From contig JAMPDE010000001.1 in the NCBI GenBank assembly GCA_023665825.1, forward strand, positions 349,760 to 386,265: 36,506 nt of DNA. Reading direction: 5' to 3'. Of this stretch, positions 1-8,833 are shown piece by piece. The notes beneath the pieces were generated by a model, which did not search any database, was not told the DNA's origin, and saw only the letters and a program-made list of their open reading frames with translations. A program made the translations under genes and the position numbers. The stretch is from Alistipes senegalensis. Lineage in GTDB: Bacteria; Bacteroidota; Bacteroidia; Bacteroidales; Rikenellaceae. How positions within the stretch are numbered: position 1 is the first letter of the stretch; each line of letters opens with the position of its first letter.

Positions 1-113
1 TACGCCGCCGGTTCGACCGTCCGGTCGGCGGCGGGCCGCTTGGCGCGGGCCGTCCCCGAACCGCAGGCGACGAACAACGCCGCGACGAGCGAAAGGAGCA
101 ATCCGTATTTCAT
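1..113 (-). CDS. Lipoprotein N-terminus, truncated by the window edge
   Basis: An ATG at 113-111 on the minus strand opens a frame that stays open to the edge of the window. The visible 37 residues begin MKYGLLLSLVAALFVACGSG, a short basic start, a hydrophobic stretch and a lipobox-like sequence ending in Cys17, as in a signal peptidase II substrate. The start lies 13 bases after the stop of the YhcH-family gene, so the two are probably co-transcribed. The rest of the protein is outside the window, so no function can be given. Confidence 0.6.
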   Translation of the reverse strand, partial: MKYGLLLSLVAALFVACGSGTARAKRPAADRTVEPAA

Positions 114-126
114 CCGGTCGCGTGCG

Positions 127-576
127 CTATTTGCGCACCTTGAAGATGATTTTGCGCACGACGCCCTCGCCGACCATCGGTGCGTGGCCGTCTTCGGGGA
201 AGAGCACCGTGAATTGACCCGGATAGAGCGTGTAGTAGGTCTGCGGCACGTCGTCGAAGAACTGGATGTCCTTTTCGGGGTTGAATTCGCCCTGCGGCTG
301 CGTGAGGTTGCATCGCTCGCTCCAGCCGAACGATTCGCATTTGCCCGTGACGAGCATCTGGATGTCGATGTATTCGTCGTGCACTTCGAGCTTGGCGGCC
401 TCTTTGGTCTTCAGCTCGCGTTCCATCACGTTGACGTAAATGTCGCGGCCGTCCAGCTCGTGGATGCCCGGCTCGACGGTCGTCCAGTCGGTCGAAGCCA
501 TCAGCTCGAATGCTTTTTTCATGCGCGGGCTCACTCCGTAGTAGAGCGCGGCGTTTTTCAGCGAATCTAAAATCAT
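127..576 (-). CDS. YhcH/YjgK/YiaL family protein
   Basis: This 149-residue protein matches the full length of the YhcH/YjgK/YiaL (DUF386) family, single-domain cupin-like proteins linked to sugar-acid use. One member, NanQ, is an N-acetylneuraminate anomerase. Typical pieces are visible: MILDSLKNA at the start, GIHELDGRDIYVNV in the first third, VHDEYIDIQ in the middle, and FPEDGHAPM near the C-terminus with Glu, Asp and His that suit metal binding in the beta-barrel. No signal peptide, so cytoplasmic. It lies 29 bases after the phosphatase-fold gene and just before a lipoprotein gene. No sialic acid genes are visible here, so the exact sugar is unknown. Confidence 0.85.
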   Translation of the reverse strand: MILDSLKNAALYYGVSPRMKKAFELMASTDWTTVEPGIHELDGRDIYVNVMERELKTKEAAKLEVHDEYIDIQMLVTGKCESFGWSERCNLTQPQGEFNPEKDIQFFDDVPQTYYTLYPGQFTVLFPEDGHAPMVGEGVVRKIIFKVRK

Positions 577-605
577 TTTTTTATTAATTTTTGTTGGAAT
601 TTATC

Positions 606-1736
606 TTACGGTTTCATGGACGTTTTCTGCAACCGCACGACGACGGGCAGGTGGTCGGAATAGGTGACGAACGGCGTCGCATAGGAGACGGCTTCGAGCC
701 CTGCGGAGTGCAGCAGATAGTCGATGCGCAGGGTGTTGAAGAATCCGCGATAGGTGTGCGAAAAGCCCGTGCCGCACTCGCTGAACGCATCTTCCGCTCC
801 GCGTGACATCGTGCGGTAGACATACGAAACCGGCGTGTCGTTGAAGTCGCCGCAGACGACGTAGCGCGTCCGCGTGGCGGCGATGACCGGCGCGATGCGG
901 TCTACCTGCTCGGCCCGCAGGACGCAGTTGTTGCGGTGGCGGCGGACGATGCTCCGTATCTTGTCCCAGCGGGTCGAATCGGTCAGATAGAGCCGCTGCG
1001 TCAGGAATTCATCGTCTCCGGCCTTGATTTCGGTCGTGTGGAGGTGGTTGTTGAAGATACGCACCACGTCGTTGCCGATCCGTACGTCGGCCCACATCGA
1101 CGCGCCGAATGCCGGTATCGTGTCCGATTGCACGATAGGGTACTTGCTCAATATCACCATCGGGCCGGCGGCGCTCGTGCCGCTCGTGCCGACCACCGAA
1201 TAGTTTTTCAGCAGGTTGGTGAAGGCCGCGCTCTGCCGGACGACCGCCGCGTTGTACTCTTGCAGGCATACGATGTCGGGGTCGAGCCGCAGAATCAGCC
1301 GGCTGATGCGGTCGGGGCTGGTTTCGCCGCGATCGTCGTAGAAATAGCGCACGTTGTAGGTCATCACCTTGAAAGCGCGGTCGTATTTCGGTTCGCCGTA
1401 GGTGCGGCGGAACTGTCCGCGATAGAAAAGCGACGTGTGGAAGCATCCCGCCGCAATCAGCACGATCAGTACGCCCGCCCGTCCCCAACTCCATCGGATG
1501 ATCCAGTAGAGGGCCAGCACGACGGTCGCCACGAAGACGCCGGGCGCGATGAGTCCCAGCATGGGGAAAAAGGTTACTTTCGCAGGGTGGATGTAGGGCA
1601 CGAGTAGCGTCAGGGCCATCGCCATACCGGTGAAGATGGTCAGCACGGTCATGCACCCGTCGAGCAGGCTCACCGCCAGCAGCTGGCCGCGCGGCCGTTC
1701 GTAGCGTTTGTAATCGGAATAGTATTCGTCGGCCAT
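606..1736 (-). CDS. Membrane-anchored endonuclease/exonuclease/phosphatase family protein
   Basis: The 376-residue protein has three predicted membrane segments (about residues 18-49, 56-82 and 87-105) followed by an EEP (DNase I-like) catalytic domain from about 122 to the end. Visible EEP motifs are TYNVR (126-130), LQE with metal-binding Glu160, NNHLHT (229-234), GDFND (296-300), RIDY (337-340) and SDHLPV (360-365), so the metal and catalytic residues look intact. The family includes nucleases, phosphodiesterases and lipid phosphatases, and the substrate cannot be read from sequence. The start is only 3 bases beyond the stop of the rhomboid protease gene, so the pair is almost certainly one transcript. 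Confidence 0.85.
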   Translation of the reverse strand: MADEYYSDYKRYERPRGQLLAVSLLDGCMTVLTIFTGMAMALTLLVPYIHPAKVTFFPMLGLIAPGVFVATVVLALYWIIRWSWGRAGVLIVLIAAGCFHTSLFYRGQFRRTYGEPKYDRAFKVMTYNVRYFYDDRGETSPDRISRLILRLDPDIVCLQEYNAAVVRQSAAFTNLLKNYSVVGTSGTSAAGPMVILSKYPIVQSDTIPAFGASMWADVRIGNDVVRIFNNHLHTTEIKAGDDEFLTQRLYLTDSTRWDKIRSIVRRHRNNCVLRAEQVDRIAPVIAATRTRYVVCGDFNDTPVSYVYRTMSRGAEDAFSECGTGFSHTYRGFFNTLRIDYLLHSAGLEAVSYATPFVTYSDHLPVVVRLQKTSMKP

Positions 1737-1739
1737 GAT

Positions 1740-2345
1740 TCAGAATCGGATTTTGCCTTGCCGCCGCCACCAGTAGAGCAGCAGCAGCCCCCACAGCATG
1801 CCGCCGACATGGGCGAAGTGGGCGACGTTGCCGTAGCCGCGCCAGCCGGCGAAGAGTTCGATGACGCCGTAGCCGATGACGAACCATTTGGCTTTCATCG
1901 GGATGGGCGGGAAAATCAACATGATGACCGCATTGGGATGCAGGACGCCGAAAGCGAGCAGCAGCCCCATGACGGCTCCCGATGCGCCGATTAATTGCAC
2001 GTAGTATTCGCCCGTGAACCACACGGTGGCCATCTGGATGAGGGCCGCGCCGATGCCGCAGGCGAAGTAATAGGTCAGAAAACGCTGTTGTCCCAGTTCG
2101 TATTCGAGCGTGCGGCCGAACATCCACAGCGCGAACATGTTGAAAAAGAGGTGCTCGAGCCCGCCGTGCAGGAACATGTAGGTCACGAACTGGTAGGAGT
2201 GGAAGAGCGGGTTCTCGAACCAGAACAGCGAGCCGTAGAGCATGATCTGCTTTCCGACAGGCAGCAGCGCGGTGGCCATGAAGACCAGCACGTTGATGAT
2301 TATCAGGTTTTTGACGACCGGAGGCGTCCGAAAAAAAGGATTCAT
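1740..2345 (-). CDS. Rhomboid family intramembrane serine protease
   Basis: This 201-residue, multi-pass membrane protein carries the rhomboid catalytic dyad: GASG with Ser122 and AHVGG with His179. The HLFFNM motif (His65, Asn69) fits the oxyanion region. Six hydrophobic segments are visible, as in the minimal GlpG-like fold. It cleaves single-pass membrane proteins within the membrane; the target is unknown. A -7 box (TACCTTTG on the minus strand, 2358-2351) ends only 5 bases before the ATG, so the mRNA may be leaderless or nearly so. The EEP-domain gene follows after 3 bases. Confidence 0.92.
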   Translation of the reverse strand: MNPFFRTPPVVKNLIIINVLVFMATALLPVGKQIMLYGSLFWFENPLFHSYQFVTYMFLHGGLEHLFFNMFALWMFGRTLEYELGQQRFLTYYFACGIGAALIQMATVWFTGEYYVQLIGASGAVMGLLLAFGVLHPNAVIMLIFPPIPMKAKWFVIGYGVIELFAGWRGYGNVAHFAHVGGMLWGLLLLYWWRRQGKIRF

Positions 2346-2350
2346 TAGGA

Positions 2351-2379
2351 CAAAGGTATGAAAATTTTTCCTAAATTTG
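2351..2379. promoter_or_regulatory. Divergent promoter pair for rhomboid and galM genes
   Basis: CAAAGGTA (2351-2358) is a minus-strand -7 box (TACCTTTG) and TAAATTTG (2372-2379) is a plus-strand -7 box, both fitting the Bacteroidota consensus TAnnTTTG. They sit back to back with 13 bases between them. Neither has a clear TTTG -33 box at 19-21 bases. The plus-strand promoter would give galM a leader of about 60 bases. Confidence 0.55.
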
Positions 2380-2449
2380 TTCGATTAAACGATTCGACCG
2401 GTTCCGCCGTGTGCGGCGGGCACGGCCGACGGTGAAAACTCGACCTGAA

Positions 2450-3586
2450 ATGAACAAACTCGGAAAAATCCTGCTCGTGGCAGGAGCGGCATGTGCGTGT
2501 GCTTGCGCGCAGCGGCCGCAGACCACGAAATCGGGGCTCGCGGCGGATGATTTCGTCGCCGAAATCGACGGTGCCGGCACGGCCCTTTACACGCTGGCCA
2601 ATGCCAACGGCATGGAGGCTGCTGTTACGAACTTCGGCGGACGCGTCGTTTCGCTGATGGTTCCCGACCGCGACGGCACGCTGCGCGACGTCGTGCTCGG
2701 TTTCGACTGCATCGACGATTACATCCATGTGCCGTCCGACTTCGGCGCCTCGATCGGCCGTTACGCCAACCGCATTGCGCAGGGGCGTTTCACGCTCGAC
2801 GGCGTCGCCTACGACCTGCCCAAAAACAACTTCGGCCATTGCCTGCACGGCGGCCCCAACGGGTGGCAGTATCGGATTTACGACGTGGTCGAGTCCGACG
2901 CTTCGCACATCGTGCTGGCGCTGCACTCGCCCGACGGCGACGAGGGGTTTCCGGGTGCGGTCGATGCGACGGTGACCTATCGGCTGACCGACGACAATGC
3001 GCTGGAAATCTCCTACGAGGCCACGACCGATGCGCCGACGATCGTCAATATGACCAATCACTCCTATTTCAACCTTTCGGGCGACCCGACCGCGACGATT
3101 TGCGACCATTGGCTGCAAATTGCCGCCGAATCGTTCACGCCGGTGGACGATACCTTCATGACGACGGGCGAAATCGCCCCCGTCGCAGGTACTCCGATGG
3201 ATTTCCGCACGGCGAAACGCATCGGTGCCGAAATCGACCGTTACGACTACGTGCAACTGAAAAACGGCAACGGATACGACCACAACTGGGTGCTCTCGAC
3301 GGCCGGCGACCTGACGCGCAAGGCAGCCGAATTGCGGTGCGACGCTTCGGGCATCGTCATGGAGCTTTACACCGACGAACCGGGTGTGCAGGTCTACACC
3401 GGCAACTTCCTCGACGGAACGATTACCGGCAAAAAAGGCATCGTCTACAATCAGCGGGCCGCCGTCTGCCTCGAAACCCAGCATTACCCCGATTCGCCCA
3501 ACAAACCCGCTTGGCCGTCGCCGGTGTTGCATCCGGGCGAAACCTACCGGAGCCATTGCATCTACCGCTTTTCCGTTGCCGACTGA
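2450..3586 (+). CDS. galM: Aldose 1-epimerase (mutarotase), exported
   Basis: The enzyme interconverts alpha and beta anomers of aldohexoses such as galactose and glucose. Family motifs are GRYANRIAQG, NNFGHCLHGG, NHSYFN with catalytic His204, GYDHN and CLETQHYPDS with catalytic Glu342. I chose the ATG at 2450 (378 residues) over an upstream in-frame ATG at 2411 because it opens directly into a signal peptide, MNKLGKILLVAGAAC, with cysteines at 15, 17 and 19 that could serve as a lipidation site. The protein is therefore probably periplasmic or membrane-attached, unlike cytoplasmic GalM. It lies 69 bases before a sodium/solute symporter, so it probably supplies the preferred anomer for uptake. 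Confidence 0.9.
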   Translation: MNKLGKILLVAGAACACACAQRPQTTKSGLAADDFVAEIDGAGTALYTLANANGMEAAVTNFGGRVVSLMVPDRDGTLRDVVLGFDCIDDYIHVPSDFGASIGRYANRIAQGRFTLDGVAYDLPKNNFGHCLHGGPNGWQYRIYDVVESDASHIVLALHSPDGDEGFPGAVDATVTYRLTDDNALEISYEATTDAPTIVNMTNHSYFNLSGDPTATICDHWLQIAAESFTPVDDTFMTTGEIAPVAGTPMDFRTAKRIGAEIDRYDYVQLKNGNGYDHNWVLSTAGDLTRKAAELRCDASGIVMELYTDEPGVQVYTGNFLDGTITGKKGIVYNQRAAVCLETQHYPDSPNKPAWPSPVLHPGETYRSHCIYRFSVAD

Positions 3587-3655
3587 ACCGGCGAACCGAT
3601 TGAACCGGTCTCACAACCTACCGACCTTAATTAGAACCTAAACGACTTAATAAAA

Positions 3656-5350
3656 ATGCAACTTTTGGATTGGATCGTCATCGCGTTGTTCGTGGGGATG
3701 ATGATTTGGATCGTGATTACGGTCTTGCGCAAGAAGAACGAAAATTCTTCGGATTACTTTCTCGGCGGACGCGACGCTACGTGGATTGCCATCGGTACGT
3801 CGCTGTTCGCTTCCAACATCGGCTCCGAGCACCTCATCGGATTGGCCGGCGCCGGCGCTTCGTCGGGCATGGCGATGGCGCCTTGGGAACTGCACGGATG
3901 GATCATCCTGCTGTTGGGGTGGGTTTTCGTGCCGTTCTATTCGCGCAGCATGGTGCTGACGATGCCCGAATTTCTCGAACGCCGCTACAACCCCCAGTCG
4001 CGCACCATTCTGTCGGTGATTTCGCTCATCAGCTACGTCATGACGAAAGTCGCCGTCACGGTCTATGCCGGCGGACTCGTATTCCAGCAGGTCTTCGGCA
4101 TTCAGGAACTGTGGGGTATCGACTTTTTCTGGATTGCCGCCATCGGGCTGGTGCTCGTTACGGCACTCTACACCGTCGTGGGCGGCATGGAGTCGGTCTT
4201 GAAAACTTCGGTCTTGCAGACCCCCATTCTGTTGCTGGGGTCGGCTTTCATCCTCTTCTTCGGCTTCAAGGAGCTCGGCGGCTGGGACCAGATGATGGCG
4301 ATTTGCCGCGCCAACGTGGTCAATGATTACGGCAACAGCATGGTCGAACTGATTCGCGACAACCGCGATGCCGATTTCCCTTGGGTGGGCGCACTCATCG
4401 GGTCGTCGATCATCGGTTTCTGGTATTGGTGTACCGACCAGTTCATCGTGCAGCGCGTACTTTCGGGCCGCAACGAGCGCGAGGCCCGGCGCGGTACGAT
4501 TTTCGGCGCCTATCTGAAAATGCTGCCCGTTTTCCTCTTCCTCATTCCGGGCATGATCGCCTACGCCATGCACGCCAAAGGCATCACTATCGGTGACACG
4601 GTGTTCGAGTTGGTCGATAAGAACGGTGTTTACGCGGCCGATGCTGCTTTCCCGACGCTCGTCGCACGTTTGCTGCCCGCCGGTCTGAAAGGTATCGTCG
4701 TCTGCGGTATCCTCGCCGCGCTGATGTCGTCGCTGGCCTCGCTGTTCAACTCGTCGGCCATGTTGTTTACGATTGACTTCTACAAGCGCTTCAAGCCCGA
4801 AACGCCTGAAAAACGCCTCGTCGTCATCGGCCAGATCGCGACGGTCGTCATCGTCGGGCTGGGTATCCTGTGGATTCCCGTCATGCGGTCGGTCGGCAAC
4901 GTGTTGTACAACTACTTGCAGGACGTGCAGTCCGTGCTCGCGCCGGGCATCGCATCCGCTTTCCTGCTGGGTATCTGCTGGAAGCGGACTTCGGCCAAAG
5001 GCGGCATGTGGGGCTTGTTGTCGGGTCTGATCATCGGTCTGACCCGTCTGGGAGCGAGAGTCTATTACAGCAACGTCGCCGATACGGCGGACAATCTGTT
5101 CAAATACTTGTTCTATGACATGAACTGGCTGTTCTTCTGCGGTTGGATGATGCTGTTCTGCTGCATTGTCGTCATCGTCGTCAGCCTTTGCACCAAAGCA
5201 CCCGAACCCGAAAAGATACGGGGGCTGGTCTTCGGCACTTCGACCCCCGAACAGCGTGCGGTGACGCGTCAGAGCTGGAACACGTGGGACGTTTTCCACA
5301 CCTGTGTCATCCTGTTGATTACCGCCGCGTTCTACTATTATTTCTGGTAA
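3656..5350 (+). CDS. Sodium/solute symporter (SSS family, SglT-like)
   Basis: The 564-residue inner-membrane protein has 13-14 hydrophobic segments and the conserved SSS opening: SDYFLGGRD, then SLFASNIGSEHLIGLAGAGA, and later the TMPEFLERRY motif. These match the SLC5/SSF sodium:sugar symporters such as Vibrio SglT. Likely substrates are glucose or galactose, inferred from the upstream exported aldose 1-epimerase. The long central and C-terminal part (LASLFNSSAMLFTIDFY, then VGNVLYNYLQDVQSVLAPGI) is normal for the family. A hairpin terminator follows at 5390-5420. The exact sugar cannot be settled from sequence. Confidence 0.9.
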   Translation: MQLLDWIVIALFVGMMIWIVITVLRKKNENSSDYFLGGRDATWIAIGTSLFASNIGSEHLIGLAGAGASSGMAMAPWELHGWIILLLGWVFVPFYSRSMVLTMPEFLERRYNPQSRTILSVISLISYVMTKVAVTVYAGGLVFQQVFGIQELWGIDFFWIAAIGLVLVTALYTVVGGMESVLKTSVLQTPILLLGSAFILFFGFKELGGWDQMMAICRANVVNDYGNSMVELIRDNRDADFPWVGALIGSSIIGFWYWCTDQFIVQRVLSGRNEREARRGTIFGAYLKMLPVFLFLIPGMIAYAMHAKGITIGDTVFELVDKNGVYAADAAFPTLVARLLPAGLKGIVVCGILAALMSSLASLFNSSAMLFTIDFYKRFKPETPEKRLVVIGQIATVVIVGLGILWIPVMRSVGNVLYNYLQDVQSVLAPGIASAFLLGICWKRTSAKGGMWGLLSGLIIGLTRLGARVYYSNVADTADNLFKYLFYDMNWLFFCGWMMLFCCIVVIVVSLCTKAPEPEKIRGLVFGTSTPEQRAVTRQSWNTWDVFHTCVILLITAAFYYYFW

Positions 5351-5389
5351 CGGGCGATGTCGCGGCAGAGTGCCGCGTGCAGAACGAAT

Positions 5390-5420
5390 CGGGGCTGTCC
5401 TTGCACAAAGGACAGCCCCG
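5390..5420. terminator. Shared hairpin terminator between convergent genes
   Basis: CGGGGCTGTCC (5390-5400) pairs with GGACAGCCCCG (5410-5420), and the pairing extends inward to about 13 bp around a 5-base loop. It lies between the stop codons of the symporter (plus) and the RadC-like gene (minus), so it probably ends both transcripts. Flanking T-runs are short on both strands. Confidence 0.75.
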
Positions 5421-5427
5421 AATTCGT

Positions 5428-6066
5428 TTAGGCGATAAGCCCTGTGCGCCGGAACGAGTATTCGCCCTCGCGCGAGATGATGAGGTGGTCGAGCACCCGG
5501 ATGTTGAACAGCGCGGCGGCCTGCACGATTTTCTCGGTCATGGTGCGGTCTTCGGCGCTCGGCTCCGCCGCACCCGACGGGTGGTTGTGAATCAGAATCA
5601 TATTCGCGGCCAGCAGTTCGAGCGCGCGCTTGACGACCAGCCGTGCATCGACGACCGTCGCCTGCAAGCCGCCTTGACTGATGCGCCGCTGTTCGATGAT
5701 GCGGTTCGAGCCGGTCAGGTAGACCGCCCAGCACTCCTCGTGCGGCAAGCCTTCCAGCTGGGGCCGGAAAATCCGCACGATGTCGTTGCTTTCGCGGATG
5801 ATGCGGTCGGCTTCGACCGGTTGCTTCGCGACGGTGCGGCGTCCGTATTCGGCCGCAGCGGCCAGCAGCCGAGCACGTCGCAGCCCCAGTCCGCCGACCA
5901 TCCGCAGGCGCGATTGGTCGAGGGCGTTCAGCCGTACGAGCGAACCGCCCGCTTCTTTCAGGAGGGCTTTGGCGACCGCTTCATCACCAGTCAGTACGGT
6001 CAGCAATTCTGTGTCGGAGAGTGCCTCCGCGCCGTGCAGGGCTATTTTATCGTTGATGGAATCCAT
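5428..6066 (-). CDS. radC: RadC-family JAMM-domain protein
   Basis: The 212-residue protein combines an N-terminal helix-hairpin-helix-like region (about 45-75, RMVGGLGLRRARLLAAA) with a JAB/MPN domain. The JAMM zinc motif is complete: Glu111 in HEECWAVYL, HNHPSG with His160 and His162, and Asp173. RadC homologues are widespread, but the once-assumed role in recombinational repair is not established. The protein is slightly shorter at the N-terminus than typical 225-230 residue members. It is convergent with the symporter gene. No clear promoter is seen upstream. Confidence 0.85.
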   Translation of the reverse strand: MDSINDKIALHGAEALSDTELLTVLTGDEAVAKALLKEAGGSLVRLNALDQSRLRMVGGLGLRRARLLAAAAEYGRRTVAKQPVEADRIIRESNDIVRIFRPQLEGLPHEECWAVYLTGSNRIIEQRRISQGGLQATVVDARLVVKRALELLAANMILIHNHPSGAAEPSAEDRTMTEKIVQAAALFNIRVLDHLIISREGEYSFRRTGLIA

Positions 6067-6213
6067 CGTTTTCGCATTTGGTCGGGTCTTGAAAGACGGT
6101 TCGCGGGCCTAAGTGCGGAGCGCATCCTTTGCTCCTGAAATCGTTTCGGGCGGGCAAGGTCGGGTTTCGGGATGACAGTGCAGGGTTTCGGATGGCCGTG
6201 CGGAATGGGATTA

Positions 6214-6987
6214 TCATTGGGTCAGGCGGTCGTAACGGTCGAGCAGCGAAGCGCATTGCTCGTCGTTCATGGCGTGTGCGACCGAATAGGCGGCCTGCTG
6301 TTCGGCCTCCTTTTTCGATTCGCCCGCACCGTAGCCGACCTCCATGCCGTCGATTTCCACCGTCGCGTTGAATTGCGGATGCGAGGGCGGACACTTTTCG
6401 TTCCGGCTCGCGCGGAATGCGATGCGGTGGTGTCCTTTCTGGCACCACTCGATCAGGCGGCTTTTGTAGTCGGGGTCGGACCGGGTCAGTTCGTCGATGT
6501 TCAGGTGCCGGAAAAAAACGCCGTTGATAAGCAGCCGGTTGACGAATTCATACCCCTGATCCAAGTAGATAGCCCCCATCATCGCCTCGAAAGCATCGCC
6601 GAAGATGTGCTTTTGCGCCAGTCCCGCGCCGGCACTCGCAATGACGTGCTTGTCGAGCCCCAGCTCGACGGCGAGTGCATTGAGCGACTGGCGCGATACG
6701 ATGCGCGAACGCAGCTGGGTCATGAACCCTTCGTCGCGGTCGGGAAATTCGATGAAGATGTAGTCCGACGTAACGGCTTCGATGACGGCGTCGCCCAAAA
6801 ATTCGAGCCGTTCGTTGTTGATCGTGCGGCCGTCGTCCAAAACCAAAGAAGCCGACTTGTGAATCAAAGCCAGCTTGTAGAGTTCGATGTTGTGCGGAAC
6901 GAATCCGAACAACTCGTCGATCGTTCTGTAAAACGCCTTATTCCGGCCGAAATTCCTCCGCAGAGGACGTAACAAGAAATCCAGCAC
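6214..6987 (-). CDS. rnc: Ribonuclease III
   Basis: RNase III cleaves double-stranded RNA in rRNA maturation and mRNA turnover. The family signature NERLEFLGDAV is at residues 58-68 with Asp66, and the second catalytic patch GDAFEAMMGAIYLD is at 130-143 (Asp131, Glu134). A double-stranded RNA binding domain occupies about 173-240. The only sensible start is a GTG at 6987, because no in-frame ATG lies between it and the catalytic signature. It is 16 bases after the fabF stop, completing an acpP-fabF-rnc operon, a common arrangement in bacteria. Confidence 0.95.
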   Translation of the reverse strand: MLDFLLRPLRRNFGRNKAFYRTIDELFGFVPHNIELYKLALIHKSASLVLDDGRTINNERLEFLGDAVIEAVTSDYIFIEFPDRDEGFMTQLRSRIVSRQSLNALAVELGLDKHVIASAGAGLAQKHIFGDAFEAMMGAIYLDQGYEFVNRLLINGVFFRHLNIDELTRSDPDYKSRLIEWCQKGHHRIAFRASRNEKCPPSHPQFNATVEIDGMEVGYGAGESKKEAEQQAAYSVAHAMNDEQCASLLDRYDRLTQ

Positions 6988-7003
6988 GGCCGGAACGCGG
7001 TTA

Positions 7004-8251
7004 TCAGTATTTGCGGAAGATGACCGTCGCGTTGTGTCCGCCGAAGCCGAACGTGTTGCTCAAAGCGCCGTTCACTTCGCGTTTCTGCGCCTTGTCCAGC
7101 GTCAGGTTGAGTTTGGCGTCGATTTCGGGGTCGAGGTTCCGGCAGTTGATGGTCGGCGGGATCGTGCCGTGCGTAATGGCGAAGATGCAGGCCAACGCTT
7201 CGACCGCTCCGGTCGCGCCCAGCAGGTGGCCGGTCATCGACTTCGTCGACGAAATGTTCAGTTTGTAGGCATGGTCGCCGAATACGCCCTTGACGGCTTT
7301 CAGTTCGGCGAGGTCGCCCAGCGGGGTCGACGTGCCGTGTACGTTCACGTAGTCGATATCCTCCGGTTTCATGTGCGCGTCTTTCAAGGCATCGCGCATG
7401 GACTTCATGGCGCCCAGTCCTTCGGGGTGGGGGGCCGTGAAATGGTGTGCGTCGGCCGATGCGCCGCCGCCTGCGATTTCGCAGTAGATTTTCGCGCCGC
7501 GCGCTTTGGCGTGTTCCAACTCTTCGAGTACCAGTGCACCCGCACCTTCGCCGATGACGAATCCGTCGCGGTCCTTGTCGAACGGACGCGAGGCGGTCGC
7601 CGGGTCGTCGTTGCGCGTCGAGAGCGCCTGCATGGAGTTGAATCCGCCGACGGCGGGTTCGTTGACGGCCGCTTCCGAACCGCCCGTGACCATCACGTCG
7701 GCCTTGCCGTAGCGGATGGCGTCGAACGCGGCGAGCATGCCGTGATTCGAGGATGCGCATGCCGACACGCAGCAATAGTTCGGGCCCATGAAGCCGTACT
7801 TCATGGAGATGAATCCTGCGGCGATGTCCGAGATCATGCGGGGAATGAAGAATGGGCTAAACCGAGGGGTCATTCCACCCTCGGCATAGCCCAGACATTC
7901 GTCGAAAAACGATTTGAGGCCTCCGATACCCGAGCTCCAGATGACGCCCGCCTGCTCCTTGTCGAGGGCTTCCATGTCGAAAGCCGCATCCTCGACAGCC
8001 TGCGTGGCCGCCACGAGTGCGTATTGCGTAAAGAGGTCGTATTTGCGCACCTCCTTGCGGTCGAAATACTGGGCCGGATCGTAATTCTTGACTTCGCAAG
8101 CGAACTGGGTCTTGAATTTTTCGGCATCGAAATGGGTAATGTTCGTCGCGCCGCTGACGCCTTTTTCGAGATTGGAGAAATACTCCTCGACGTTGTTGCC
8201 GAGCGGGTTGATGGTTCCGATACCCGTTACTACTACTCTTCTTTCTGCCAT
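7004..8251 (-). CDS. fabF: Beta-ketoacyl-ACP synthase II
   Basis: This 415-residue condensing enzyme extends acyl-ACP by two carbons using malonyl-ACP in type II fatty acid synthesis. The catalytic Cys165 lies in CVSACASSNHG, His305 in VNVHGTSTPLGD and His342 in KSMTGHLLGA (Lys337 also conserved), so the Cys-His-His triad is intact. Length and end-to-end match are normal for FabF. It follows acpP by 132 bases and precedes rnc by 16 bases on the same strand. Confidence 0.96.
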   Translation of the reverse strand: MAERRVVVTGIGTINPLGNNVEEYFSNLEKGVSGATNITHFDAEKFKTQFACEVKNYDPAQYFDRKEVRKYDLFTQYALVAATQAVEDAAFDMEALDKEQAGVIWSSGIGGLKSFFDECLGYAEGGMTPRFSPFFIPRMISDIAAGFISMKYGFMGPNYCCVSACASSNHGMLAAFDAIRYGKADVMVTGGSEAAVNEPAVGGFNSMQALSTRNDDPATASRPFDKDRDGFVIGEGAGALVLEELEHAKARGAKIYCEIAGGGASADAHHFTAPHPEGLGAMKSMRDALKDAHMKPEDIDYVNVHGTSTPLGDLAELKAVKGVFGDHAYKLNISSTKSMTGHLLGATGAVEALACIFAITHGTIPPTINCRNLDPEIDAKLNLTLDKAQKREVNGALSNTFGFGGHNATVIFRKY

Positions 8252-8383
8252 ATCGAGACTGATTGTTCGGTTGTGAAATCGAATCGCGTTCCGCAGGTCG
8301 TTCCGTCCGTTCCGGTCTGCGCGACCGGCTGCGTACGAACGACTTCGGAACCGTCCGAATCGTTATTCGCGTTTAATAAATAA

Positions 8384-8620
8384 TTATTTCTTGTGCTCTT
8401 CGATGTATTTGATCGCGTCGCCTACGGTTGCGATCTTCTCGGCGTCCTCGTCGGGAATCGTGATGTCGAAAGCCTTCTCGAACTCCATGATCAACTCGAC
8501 GGTATCGAGCGAATCGGCACCGAGATGGTTCGTGAAACTTGCTTCGGGAACCACTTCCGATTCCTTGACACCGAGTTTGTCGACGATGATTTCGACAACT
8601 TTGGATTGAACTTCTGACAT
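8384..8620 (-). CDS. acpP: Acyl carrier protein
   Basis: The 78-residue acidic protein carries growing acyl chains on a phosphopantetheine arm. The attachment site is Ser37 in the [10 protein letters not shown] motif. It starts [18 protein letters not shown], typical of AcpP, and ends with a short lysine tail. It is the first gene of the acpP-fabF-rnc unit. The likely promoter (minus-strand TACTTTTG, 8841-8834) is over 200 bases upstream, giving a long leader that carries two copies of an imperfect repeat. Confidence 0.97.
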   Translation of the reverse strand: MSEVQSKVVEIIVDKLGVKESEVVPEASFTNHLGADSLDTVELIMEFEKAFDITIPDEDAEKIATVGDAIKYIEEHKK

Positions 8621-8646
8621 GATTTTAAGTTTTAGTTAAACAAAAG

Positions 8647-8705
8647 TTTTATTAAGTCGTTTCGTTGCTAATTCCGCTTTTTTATCAAGTCGCTTTGCTG
8701 CTAAT
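8647..8705. repeat. Imperfect tandem repeat in the acpP leader
   Basis: Two copies of about 26 bases with a 33-base period read, on the plus strand, TTTATTAAGTCGTTTCGTTG then CTAAT (first copy) and TTTATCAAGTCGCTTTGCTG then CTAAT (second copy). They sit in the stretch between the acpP start and its likely promoter. Apart from this, 8621-8833 holds only GC-rich sequence with no convincing gene; an open 99-codon minus-strand frame covers it but reads through the promoter. Confidence 0.5.
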
Positions 8706-8833
8706 CGGGCAATTTCGGCGGTTGTTTCGTTGCCGATCCGGCCGTTTCGGTCGGGTCGCGTCCGATTCTGCACCCCGTTTCGCTTTCCTTTTCCGCCTCC
8801 CGAAACGAAGATGCGGTTTTTAAGAAAACTGCG

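Noticed and set aside
3647-5734. A 695-codon minus-strand frame opposite the symporter.
   Set aside because: It is the antisense shadow of a well-supported transporter and is rich in His, Arg, Asp and Gln with no fold.
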